From Biomphalaria glabrata (Eukaryota; Mollusca; Gastropoda; Planorbidae): a stretch of DNA of 64,000 bases. Position 1 is the first letter of the stretch, and every line of letters starts with the position of its first letter. The stretch is from contig NC_074720.1 of the NCBI RefSeq assembly GCF_947242115.1, positions 27,452,645 to 27,516,644 of the forward strand, written 5' to 3'. The notes under the pieces were generated by a model that worked only from the letters and a program-made list of their open reading frames with translations, searched no databases and was not told the DNA's origin. The position numbers were made by a program, and so were the translations under genes. Below, in pieces: positions 56,090-64,000 of the stretch.

Positions 56090-56308
56090 TGTAGCTTTAT
56101 GTAGCTTTATGCAGCTTTATTTAGCTTTATGTAGCTTTATGTAGCTTTATGTAGCTTTATGTAGCTTTATGTAGCTTTATGTAGCTTTATGTAGCTTTAT
56201 GCAGCTTTATGCAGCTTTATGTAGCTTTATGTAGCTTTATTTAGCTTTATGTAGCTTTATGTAGCTTTATGTAGCTTTATGTAGCTTTATGTAGCTTTAT
56301 GTAGCTTT
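56090..56308. repeat. 10-bp minisatellite, about 22 copies
   Basis: The unit 'gtagctttat' has occasional 'gcagctttat' and 'ttagctttat' variants. It sits between V2 and V3. Confidence 0.95.
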
Positions 56309-56468
56309 AGAACAAAGAAGACAGTACGCAGTACGTTTCTTATCGCTAGAAATTGTTAAAATGTTTTTTTTTTTGTCAGTTTAAAAACTCTGCCGCGCTT
56401 CTAGAACCATTCGGAACAAAATATAATTTTATATTAGTTCTAGAAGTTCAAGATTAGTGTAAAGTTAG

Positions 56469-56519
56469 AGGGCTTAACCATTAAAATAATGAAGCCTTCC
56501 AACACAATGGTTAACATTG
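56469..56519 (+). CDS. Exon V3 (tentative)
   Basis: The exon is 51 bp (2 nt + 16 codons + 1 nt), ending at the strong donor 'acattg/gtaagtta'. It encodes 'GLTIKIMKPSNTMVNI' after a glutamate codon split with V2. The acceptor 'gtaaagttag' has a poor pyrimidine tract, which is the weak point. A following open stretch at 56773 ('DFTAMIVRGSESNTIHTLIK' after acceptor 'ttttaaatccag') would continue in phase but lacks a clear donor. Confidence 0.35.
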
Positions 56520-57091
56520 GTAAGTTATATAGGTTGTTTGTATGAAATTACATCATTGTTTAAGTCACGGTTTAAAAAAAATAAGGTGGGTGGGAGGCTA
56601 GTGGGAGCTATGGTTGAGGGCTGAGGGCTCTAGCAAGAAGCGTTTGTTGTTTTGTTTCGATGTTGGGATTCCTATTTCCGTGCGCTATCAGGCCATACAA
56701 TACACGATGTCATATACATGCATTCTTTTTAGGTCTTATAAAACAGAACTTAGTTTATGTTTTTAAATCCAGATTTCACGGCGATGATTGTTAGGGGCTC
56801 AGAATCGAATACTATTCACACGCTAATCAAATACATTGGCAGAGCTCGACCCCTCCAGTCTGACCATTGTCTAAATTATGGCAGTAATTCAGTGTTTATG
56901 ATATTATTGTGTTACACCAGCTTGTCCAAACTGAAGGACTATTGTAGGGCATAGTTGTTGTTTGAAAGGTTGTGTATCGAATGAATGGCGTGTTCACAAA
57001 GGTAACAACAAACCTGGTCCAGAGTAACTGAAATGTCGACATAGTGGTGGGTGGTGTCCTGGCAGGGGTAAGAGAAGGCCATCTGTCTCAC
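56520..57091. other. Possible intron and exon V4 region
   Basis: Apart from the possible in-phase exon beginning at 56773, no feature is evident. Confidence 0.3.
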
Positions 57092-57341
57092 GAAATGTCT
57101 CAGCTGAAATACAAAGGGGACCGTAACATTCAGTACTAGCAGAAATGTCTCAGCTGAAATACAAAGGGGACCGTAACATTCAGTACTAGCAGAAATGTCT
57201 CAGCTGAAATACAAAGGGGACCGTAACATTCAGTACTAGCAGAAATGTCTCAGCTGAAATACAAAGGGGACCGTAACATTCAGTACTAGCAGAAATGTCT
57301 CAGCTGAAATACAAAGGGGACCGTAACATTCAGTACTAGCA
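57092..57341. repeat. 50-bp minisatellite, 5 identical copies
   Basis: The unit starts 'gaaatgtctcagctgaaata' and ends 'cagtactagca'. I see no difference among the five units, unlike most arrays in the window. Confidence 0.95.
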
Positions 57342-57384
57342 GAAACAAGTTGCAATCCAAAATTAAGTAATTTTGTATCCACTC

Positions 57385-57440
57385 ACTTAGTCTGCCTGTC
57401 TTTCTGTCTGTCTAGCACAAAATTTGTACACGTTATTTCT
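57385..57440 (+). repeat. CTGTC/'acacgttatttctt' dispersed repeat, partial
   Basis: 'ctgcctgtctttctgtctgt' and 'tttgtacacgttatttctt' match the family at 15133 and 33245. It is cut off by the hAT-like end at 57444. Confidence 0.7.
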
Positions 57441-57443
57441 TCA

Positions 57444-57507
57444 CAGTGGCGTCACTAGGGGAATGCGGTCCGCACCGGGTGACACCCATTTGGGGGTGAC
57501 ACCCAAG
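57444..57507 (+). mobile_element. hAT-like terminus of an outer element
   Basis: It begins 'cagtggcgtcactagggg', a common hAT-type terminal sequence, then 'gcaccgggtgacaccc'. The other end was not located. A second hAT-type element is inserted 64 bp in. Confidence 0.55.
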
Positions 57508-58017
57508 CAGGGGAGGACTAGATATCAAAATCCCCAGGCATTTCTATATCATTCGGCCCATAAATTTAATTGTATATAATGTACATCCAATTCTAGGTCT
57601 ACCTGTCCTCAAAACCATTCTCCTAAGTTTGATAATTTTTCGATAGCAATACACACGCATACAGTGAACACGCCTTTTGCTTTTTACTCACTAAGTATGT
57701 AGGCCCTTAAAGGCACTGTCTACGGATGTAGGCTATTATTTCGGAAAATACGTTAGATTCAATGAGTAGGCCCTAGAAAAGTCTGTATAAGATTTGTTGT
57801 TTCAATATGTCACTTAAAGTGCCATTTTTATAAGAGAATACTATAAAATCTTTATCAAGTTAATACGTGCCGTAGAGGCATCCATGCCGCCCTTATCTTA
57901 TACAATACAGACGTGACTTCAAAAAGAATGTGATTAGGCTACTTTGGTCCTAACGGCCCATTTGGGTATCGGCCCACCAGGCATTTGCCCTAATGCCATC
58001 TCGCCAGTCAGCCCCTG
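57508..58017. mobile_element. Non-autonomous hAT-type element, 510 bp, with perfect 8-bp target-site duplication
   Basis: The left end is 'caggggaggactag'; the right end on the reverse strand is 'caggggctgactggcgag'. CACCCAAG occurs at 57500-57507 and 58018-58025. Internally both ends carry 'ggcattt' and 'cggccca' motifs in inverted orientation. No transposase is present. It is nested in the outer 'cagtggcgtcactagggg' element. Confidence 0.88.
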
Positions 58018-58025
58018 CACCCAAG

Positions 58026-59008
58026 TGGAAAATACATGCACATTTTATAAAGCAGGCAACTTACAAAATAAAGCTTACAATATATTCAACTTACCAGATA
58101 CTTATGCATAATTAATATATGGATCTGTATCTAAAACTAGTTCATTATTTGTTCAAAATGTCTCGTGTGGAAAAGAGAAGCGTGAATGTGTTTATGTAGC
58201 AGAAAAGTCATGGTGACGGCCTAGTCCTGATACAGTTGTATATAAAGAAAGAGAGAGAGAGATCTAAAAGCATTAGGATAACCAACTCGATAAAAAAAGT
58301 CATCATGACTGACAGCCAAACAGCTACTGTAAGAAAGAAGCGATACGATTGGTTAAATGTAGTTTCTCTTTCAGTATTGTTGAGGGAAGTGACGTATGCC
58401 TAACCTAAAAACAAAATCTCAAAGAACTCCCGTTTTTTTTTTTTTGAGATGTCAAGAATGTACTGTCTAATTTATTAAATATAAATGTTTTTTAGCATTT
58501 AAATACAAAATGATATAATGTTTACTATTACAACTTTTTACGCAGAATTTAAATGTCAATAACTCAAATTTGAAAAACCTTCGGAGTTTCCCTTTAAGGC
58601 GCGTGTAAGTTTGTTAGATCTTGGCGTAATAAGGTAAAGTAGAATGTCGACTCTTGAGATCTTCAAAGAACATTTTGGAAAGTCTCTTTTGTTGCTAGCG
58701 TAGTTCACCAAAAAGAAAGAGAAAGTTTCTACTTTTAAAACATCACACTAATGGCATCATTTCTTTTGTACAAGTTGTGAGAAGTGTCATTTTTACTAAA
58801 TACTCAAATATGGAAGAACCACAATGCAAATACATCCGTTCTTTTCAACTCGATAAAAAAGTAACATTTTCAAACCCTCCCTGTCCTAAAAAGTAAATAG
58901 ATCGTGTGTCTGACTGATTCTAACAAAGTGGTCAGTGTAAGGGTAGTCTAGACTACGTATAGTTGGTCATGACAAGACAACCAAGCGATAGTGTTTGTGT
59001 GTGTTGAG
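58026..59008. other. AT-rich stretch, no gene seen
   Basis: Follows the hAT nest. The first part may be the inside of the outer hAT element. No exon or array was supported. Confidence 0.35.
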
Positions 59009-59058
59009 TGGAGTTTGAGTTTTGAGTTTAAGCACATCAGCACAATATAGGCCATGTC
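59009..59058. repeat. Short dispersed repeat 'gcacatcagcacaatatagg'
   Basis: About 50 bp ('gtttgagttttgagtttaag' to 'ggccatgtcgtg') recur at 62660-62713 in the same orientation with few changes. Family unknown. Confidence 0.6.
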
Positions 59059-59479
59059 GTGGCGAGAAAATACACATTGCCCTGGTTAGTCAAGCATGTC
59101 AATCTATTTTCAACACGCATTTTTTTCTTTGCTTACAAGATCCTAGATCTAACTGCATTGACGAAGATATATTTCTTTTACGAGAATGTAAACTTTGCTG
59201 TATGGTCTCCCGTTATACAATAAGTCAATAGATTAAATTACTAGGTCTGTGTGACGTCACATAGAAACCAGGTAAAATCTGATCGTTATGAATGCGCAGA
59301 AAAAATATGTCAGAAAAACATCAATTACAAAGTTATTATTGCAAATTTAAAAAAAAAAGAATAATATATTCATTATCTGTAAATCAAAACACATATTATA
59401 TCAAAAATTGTCAAAACCATCGGAGTTTGCCTTTCAATGTCTGTCACACTTCAGTATGGACATGTCCCGCTCCATCTTA

Positions 59480-59974
59480 GTTTACTTTGATTTGAGTTGC
59501 ATTCTTCTTACAAGGAAAAATGGTGCCATGTAGGTGATAGAGTTTCTGAAGCTCAGAAATGCAAGAAACAGTTTGACCCCGGAGCTCAGTTCTAAACCCC
59601 TCTGATGGAGCTTGGCGCTCCCCATATCTGATAGACCTTTCTTGACGAGCCACGTGCTGAGACGTTTCTAGACGAGCCACTTGCTGAGACGTTTCTTGAC
59701 GAACCACGTGCTGAGACGTTTCTTGACGAGCCACGTGCTGAGACCTTTCTTGACGAGCCACGTGCTGAGACCTTTCTTGACGAGCCACGTGCTGAGACCT
59801 TTCTTGACGAGCCACGTGCTGAGACCTTTCTTGACGAGCCACGTGCTGAGACGTTTCTCTTATAGCAGGTGAAAGAAGGTGGACAGAGTGTTTTATGGTT
59901 GATCTATTTATATCAAGGAGTCGCTTGGATCTGAACATGTACCGGTCCTTTGTCTCTACCCTATCTCTATCATG
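59480..59974 (-). CDS. Possible coding exon with 9-residue repeats (hypothetical)
   Basis: A 165-residue frame with a central eight-fold repeat of 'SQHVARQER' type, encoded by the 27-bp minisatellite. The non-repeat flanks are also open and protein-like: 'YMFRSKRLLDINRSTIKHSV' before and 'RYGERQAPSEGFRTELRGQT' after. There is no ATG at the start of the frame; the first Met is in 'DRYMFRS'. No splice sites were established. It could be chance, since the unit has no stop in this frame. Confidence 0.3.
59642..59858. repeat. 27-bp minisatellite with E-box, 8 copies
   Basis: The unit 'ttgacgagccacgtgctgag' plus 'acgtttc' carries CACGTG in seven of eight copies. The period is a multiple of three, so frames on both strands stay open. 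Confidence 0.95.
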
Positions 59975-60026
59975 CAATACATTCTGGGATACTTGGGTAC
60001 CACTGTCTCATCGTCCACTCTGCGAC

Positions 60027-60075
60027 CAGGGGCCGGTCTTTGGTCATTGGAGGCCCTGGGCGAAGTGAATTTGGT
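60027..60075 (+). mobile_element. hAT-like terminus fragment
   Basis: 'caggggccggtctttggtca' followed by 'ggccctgggcgaagtga' resembles the hAT ends at 43821 and 44669. It runs directly into a telomere-like tract. No second end was found. Confidence 0.5.
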
Positions 60076-60078
60076 GAA

Positions 60079-60123
60079 CCCCAACCCTAATCCTAATCCT
60101 AACCCCAACCCTAACCCTAACCC
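60079..60123. repeat. Interstitial telomere-like tract
   Basis: About seven CCCTAA-type hexamers, some changed to CCCCAA or TCCTAA. The TTAGGG family is the usual animal telomere repeat. It is too short and degenerate to be a chromosome end. Confidence 0.75.
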
Positions 60124-60836
60124 AAATGAAATATCAAAATAAAAGTAAACACCGAATAAAAAAAAAACCACGCAATTCATAAAAAAAACAATAATGGTCT
60201 TATGACATAAGTAGTCTAGTAAGTAGATTTAAACATTTGTCAATAAACCTTGAGTCATAGGACAGTGTTAAAAGTAGAGAAATTAGTAGATCATAGTGAA
60301 ATTACTAAAAAAAAAACTACTAAAGTAAGTCATTAACGAGACATTTTAAAGATGTAGGCCTCCTACAGAGTAACTAGGGTTTATTTCGTAGAGCATCAAA
60401 AAATGTTATGATCTATATGTGTGTGTGTGTGTCGTACTGGAACATTACAAAAACCATGTTACATCCAAAGCTTTATTGCACTGAATGACAAACAACTACA
60501 CACATAGTAGAGATCACGACACGAAACATAGCCAGTACACAGTCTAACAAATGTAAACAATTACTAGGGACTACAATCGAATAAACAAATTTACGACAGT
60601 GTGTGTCTGTAACTCTGTGAGTGTTTGTTTGTGGCAGGAATAAACTATCTAAAACTTATCGTAATCATACAATCAGGAGGAGGATACGACTTAGATTAAT
60701 ATATTAGAACTAGTTTTGAAATAGGTTAGAAGAATCCTTCCAGTTGTGAAAATGAAATCTCCCCTCGCCTGCCTGAACAATTTGTTTTGTCTGGGAGAGA
60801 TCCAAGCAGAATCTAATCTCGTTACATTCCTCTTAC
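60124..60836. other. AT-rich stretch, no gene seen
   Basis: A runs, a short GT tract at 60418-60432, and no supported exon. Confidence 0.4.
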
Positions 60837-60838
60837 AG

Positions 60839-60891
60839 ATGGCTCGTGTCCAAAGACTCTAGAGGCAAGGCAGAAGGCTGAGCACACCTGA
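60839..60891 (+). CDS. Possible terminal exon after a strong acceptor
   Basis: 'acattcctcttacag' is a strong acceptor. In phase 1 the following sequence reads 'DGSCPKTLEARQKAEHT' and stops. It could be the last exon of the plus-strand V gene, whose introns are phase 1, but 4.3 kb separates them and no linking exon was confirmed. Confidence 0.25.
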
Positions 60892-61657
60892 GTACACCTG
60901 GGCAACTACCTCGTTTCCTTTGTACCACTTCGAGCGTGCCATAGTGCGATCCTTGGTGAACGGTGTGTGGGAATACTTCCATTCCCGTGTATGCAATGAA
61001 CTAAGCTTCATTTGGCAACCCAAAAGTGGTTGTGTTTTATAGTCTCCTAAAACGTTTCCACGTCTACTGTCTTGTTCTACTGCCTTCTAATTATTATGTT
61101 GGAAAGTTCAGATCACTAGTGCATTAGATGAGATGAACTGCGCAGATCAGGCAGCTCTCGGTATATATTTTCTTCTATAGGGCTGTACAGTATGAATTAA
61201 AAAGTGTAATTTTTAAAAAAAGACTGTATACCCGCGATGCTGACTCGAGGGAATCGACTATCAATTCTTCTGTTAGGAAGTCGCTCCAATATGATCTGCG
61301 CCGAGAGTTCCATTCCCAACCGCACCAGGAATCTGTGCAGAGAACAAAGTCAAATGTCTTTTCAAATCTGGTCAATTAAATTTAAATGTCATTTAATTTC
61401 ATTTATGTCATTAGATGTGATTAGATACCGTTAGGAATTAAATTGATAAGAGAATATAATAAGGAAATGTAACATTGTTATACATTTGACAAATAAGAGC
61501 AAGAAATGTTTAAGTGTGTACTTGTGAAAGTAAATACATATGTAACATCTCGGTGTACAAGCTATACTAGACAATATTAGTTATGAAAGACAATATATGC
61601 ATTCTACACCGAGTAATGAACGTCAATATATAATTGTTAGACATATCTACACTTAAA
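60892..61657. other. Stretch with a possible open segment, no gene established
   Basis: At about 61230-61378 a plus frame reads 'DADSRESTINSSVRKSLQYD' and on to a stop, with hydrophilic composition, but the upstream acceptor is only an A run. Otherwise AT-rich. Confidence 0.3.
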
Positions 61658-61862
61658 GAGAAAGTGTTCGCTACATGTAGACAATATGCTCTAAAAAAGA
61701 GAAAGTGTTCGCTACATGTAGACAATATGCTCTAAAAAAGAGAAAGTGTTCGCTACATGTAGACAATATACTCTAAAAAAGAGAAAGTGTTCGCTACATG
61801 TAGACAATATGCTCTAAAAAAGAGAAAGTGTTCGCTACATGTAGACAATATGCTCTAAAAAG
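61658..61862. repeat. 41-bp minisatellite, 5 copies
   Basis: The unit starts 'gagaaagtgttcgctacatg' and continues 'tagacaatatgctct' plus an A run. Copies are nearly identical; degenerate partial units flank it. Confidence 0.95.
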
Positions 61863-62274
61863 GGAATGTGTACCCATATTGTTGGCCTGGGCCGTTCTTT
61901 CTATAGCGAAGAATTTTGATCACATCTATCACACCCAAGGAACTGATGACGTCATGAACTTTTCGCTCTGTTGTAGTCTGTAAATAAACATTGACTTTTA
62001 TTTAGCAACTGGAAGAAATTCTGTCAAAGTTAGCAAGCATTCTTTTACTGCTGCTTTAGACATTTTCTCCAGACAGCTAGCAGCTTACCCATAACAAGTT
62101 GTCAATAAGAAGCGTCCATTCTTTTCGTTTGAAGCCTGGTGCAACATTAGCAACTATAGGGGCACTCATTCGCTGAATACAAAAAATGATGGAGTATTAG
62201 TCATACATGGACTATTTAAGTTGTCCTATTCTAGAATTATTCTGCAAAGGTTAGTTTATTGTAAACTTAGTTAG

Positions 62275-62465
62275 CAAAGATAGCTTATCCTAAATAATAC
62301 TTAGCAAAGATAGCGATAACTTACATGTTTAACAAAGATAACTTATCCTAAATAATACTTAGCAAAGATAGTGATAGCTTACATATTTAACAAAGATAAC
62401 TTATCCTAAATAATACTTAGCAAAGATAGCTATAGCTTACATATTTAGCAAAGATAACTTATCCT
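62275..62465. repeat. About 60-bp minisatellite, 3 copies
   Basis: The unit combines 'aaagataacttatcctaaat', 'aatacttagcaaagatag' and a variable 'ataacttacatgttta' block. It appears to be built from a smaller 'agcaaagatag' motif. Confidence 0.85.
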
Positions 62466-62876
62466 ACGTATAGCTGTTCTGTACATGTATTCTACACAAA
62501 GTTTATCTGACTTAGTTGTAAACAAATTTTAATATCTCGTTAAAGTAAGAAACTTTCCGCATACAGTTTCGTATTATTTTCTAGTTTCATTTTTAGTGTT
62601 TTTTTTTTAATCTGGAGCACATGACGTCATCGACATCGATGTGACATGGAACAACCACTAGTTTGAGTTTTAAGTTTAGGCACATCGACACAATTTAGGC
62701 CATGTCGTGCCCGTAATCCTTTAAGGATCACTCTTCCTTTATATAACAAGGGCTAAATTCTATACAGTTAAATCATTAAAAACAAGGTCTATTCACAGTT
62801 AAAATAGTAAAGGTAATAAAAATATAATAATTTGGTAAAAATCTTATGTAAATATTATATGTTCACAGTTCATAAA
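62466..62876. other. AT-rich stretch with one short dispersed repeat
   Basis: 62660-62713 is the second copy of the 50-bp repeat at 59009-59058. No gene seen. Confidence 0.5.
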
Positions 62877-63320
62877 TCAGATCTTCGTAGACAACCCCAC
62901 CTCCCGAATAAAGCCCAGTACCTTCCCAGGGTCGACATTGTCGAATAGTGTTTTTAAGTTGTGTGCTCTAAAAAAGTTCTCCCTGACATCCTGGTATCTG
63001 GGGCAATCAATGAGGATATGTTCCACGGTGAGGCGAGAGTCACAGTACTCACAAAGTGGTGGCTCCTCTCTCTTCAGCACAAAAGAGTGCGTGATGTAGG
63101 TGTGGCCAATCCTAAGTTTGGACATGGTCGTGCTACCACGCCTTGTCAGACCCTTAGATATGGGCCGCCACCTGACATCCGCCACAATCTGGCTGAGTTT
63201 ATTGTGAGTCTCAGCCTCCCATCGGTCCTGCCACTCTCGATAGGTGGCAGAGGCAATACTTTGTCTCAGGTCCGAGCAGGGAATTTGAGTTCCTAACATT
63301 GCTTGATTTAGGGCTCTCTT
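62877..63320 (-). mobile_element. LINE C-terminal tail with CCHC-like motif
   Basis: The minus strand reads 'LGTQIPCSDLRQSIASATYR', 'EWQDRWEAETHNKLSQIVAD', 'RRGSTTMSKLRIGHTYITHS' and then a zinc-binding-like 'CEYCDSRLTVEHILIDCPRY' (C-x2-C...H-x4-C), with a stop at 62877. This is the end of a Jockey/CR1-like ORF2 after the RT domain. The frame is open, so the copy is fairly young. At about 63320 it changes to a different LINE. Confidence 0.85.
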
Positions 63321-63420
63321 TGCTTCTGAATCAGCCACAATAGCTGCATCATCAGCGTAGAGGAGTTCCTGATAGGTACCTTCCTTACGTTGGTTTAAAT
63401 ACTGCACTTCACGTAACCAT
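63321..63420 (-). mobile_element. LINE RT core (YADD), inverted 5' part
   Basis: The minus strand reads 'TYQELLYADDAAIVADSEA', the catalytic YADD motif of a LINE RT. It belongs to the family whose next part lies on the plus strand at 63421-63760, and so is an inverted 5' piece of that insertion. The frame runs on by chance into the neighbouring LINE tail, making a chimeric 176-residue frame. Confidence 0.75.
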
Positions 63421-63760
63421 TAATGGCCAACCACTGGACATTGTTGACCATTTTTTGTTATCTTGGCTCCGTCATATCCAACGGTGGTAAAGACATTTAC
63501 AAGAGAATAGCCAAAGCAATGGGCACCATGTCACGGCTGCAGAAAAGAGTGTGGGACAACATATTGCTGACTAACAATACTAAAGCCTTAGTCTACCGGA
63601 CCTGTGTGATGAGCACTTAGCTATACGGAAGTCTAACAAGGTCAGCTTACTCATGGCTGGAGCAAAAGCTAAATATCTTCCACCTCCGATGCCTAAGGCG
63701 GATCTTTTAAATAAGGTGACAAGATAAAATAACCAATGAGGAAGTTCTACACCCCACCCC
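63421..63760 (+). mobile_element. LINE RT thumb region, forward part
   Basis: The plus strand reads 'FCYLGSVISNGGKDIYKRIA', 'KAMGTMSRLQKRVWDNILLT', 'NNTKALVYRTCVMST', a stop, 'LYGSLTRSAYSWLEQKLNIF' and 'HLRCLRRIF', then 'ITNEEVL' after a shift. This is the thumb region of a LINE related to those at 8.2 and 24.8 kb. At least one stop and two frameshifts are present. Confidence 0.8.
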
Positions 63761-63778
63761 ACCCAAAAAAAAATTAAA

Positions 63779-63975
63779 GGGGTGCGCGGTAGCTGAGTGG
63801 TAAGGCACTTAGATTTCAGATCGAAAAGTATCTGGATTTTTATGACACCCCTAAGTCCAACAAACCCTAATGGGTTTCCTGACCATTAGTTGGGGAAAAG
63901 TAAAGGCGCTTGGTCGTTGTTTGACAAGAGTAACACCTTTGTCCTTTAGTCTTAGTAAAATCACTAAATTTAGAA
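63779..63975 (+). mobile_element. tRNA-derived SINE, same family as 40911-41179
   Basis: It begins 'ggggtgcgcggtagctgagt' (A box), has a decayed B box, then 'cccctaagtccaacaaaccc', 'taatgggtttcctgaccatt', 'agttggggaaaagtaaaggc' and 'gcttggtcgttg'. It is more diverged than the 41 kb copy, and its 3' end is unclear or lost near the window edge. Confidence 0.75.
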
Positions 63976-64000
63976 AGCCTTCAAGATAGAAGAATTAAAA

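Noticed and set aside
40911-63975. tRNA genes at the SINE heads
   Set aside because: A and B boxes are present, but the cloverleaf is not intact and the bodies are typical SINE sequence.

Overview
The window looks like AT-rich nuclear DNA from an animal, most likely a gastropod mollusc. Evidence: long intergenic stretches, GT-AG introns, a very large single-exon ankyrin-repeat gene, a cleavage-factor-Im-like gene split into short exons, several LINE lineages, three tRNA-derived SINE families, hAT pieces and about twenty-five separate tandem arrays. The gastropod call is inferred from the general look of the SINE and LINE families, not from a database match. No operons, tRNA genes, rRNA genes or CRISPR arrays were seen.

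Host genes. (1) Minus strand, about 9203-13249: one exon encoding about 34 ankyrin repeats; it ends in a consensus splice donor, so the protein continues outside this exon. (2) Plus strand, 27449-27939: a short ankyrin exon, possibly followed by a small exon near 28095. (3) Minus strand, at least 41431-55045: five exons with compatible phases that encode the proline-rich middle and conserved helical segment of a CPSF6/CPSF7-like (CFIm68/59) polyadenylation factor; its RRM exons were not found. (4) Plus strand, 55297-56519: three phase-1 exons of a gene I do not recognise.

Region by region. 1-4.6 kb: two copies of a G/C-rich dispersed repeat, LINE 3' ends and an old copy of a hairpin-ended repeat. 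5-8.7 kb: minisatellites and two LINE C-termini. 9-13 kb: ankyrin gene. 13-25 kb: microsatellites, a 3.2 kb non-coding element, then 56-bp, 23-bp and 28/29-bp arrays. 25-27 kb: a solo LTR in a 176-bp tandem duplication. 28-36.5 kb: minisatellites, including a 69-bp array next to a 20-bp array. 36.7-39.6 kb: second copy of the 3.2 kb element. 40-46 kb: array, SINE, three CPSF6-like exons, hAT remnant, LINE RT fragment. 47-54.5 kb: two short gag-only LTR elements in one intron of the CPSF6-like gene. 54.5-64 kb: candidate plus-strand gene, more arrays, nested hAT-type elements, a telomere-like block and two LINEs, one with an inverted 5' part.

The host genes show no shared pathway. The main theme is repeat turnover: several insertion events can be ordered from nesting, target-site duplications and paired copies.
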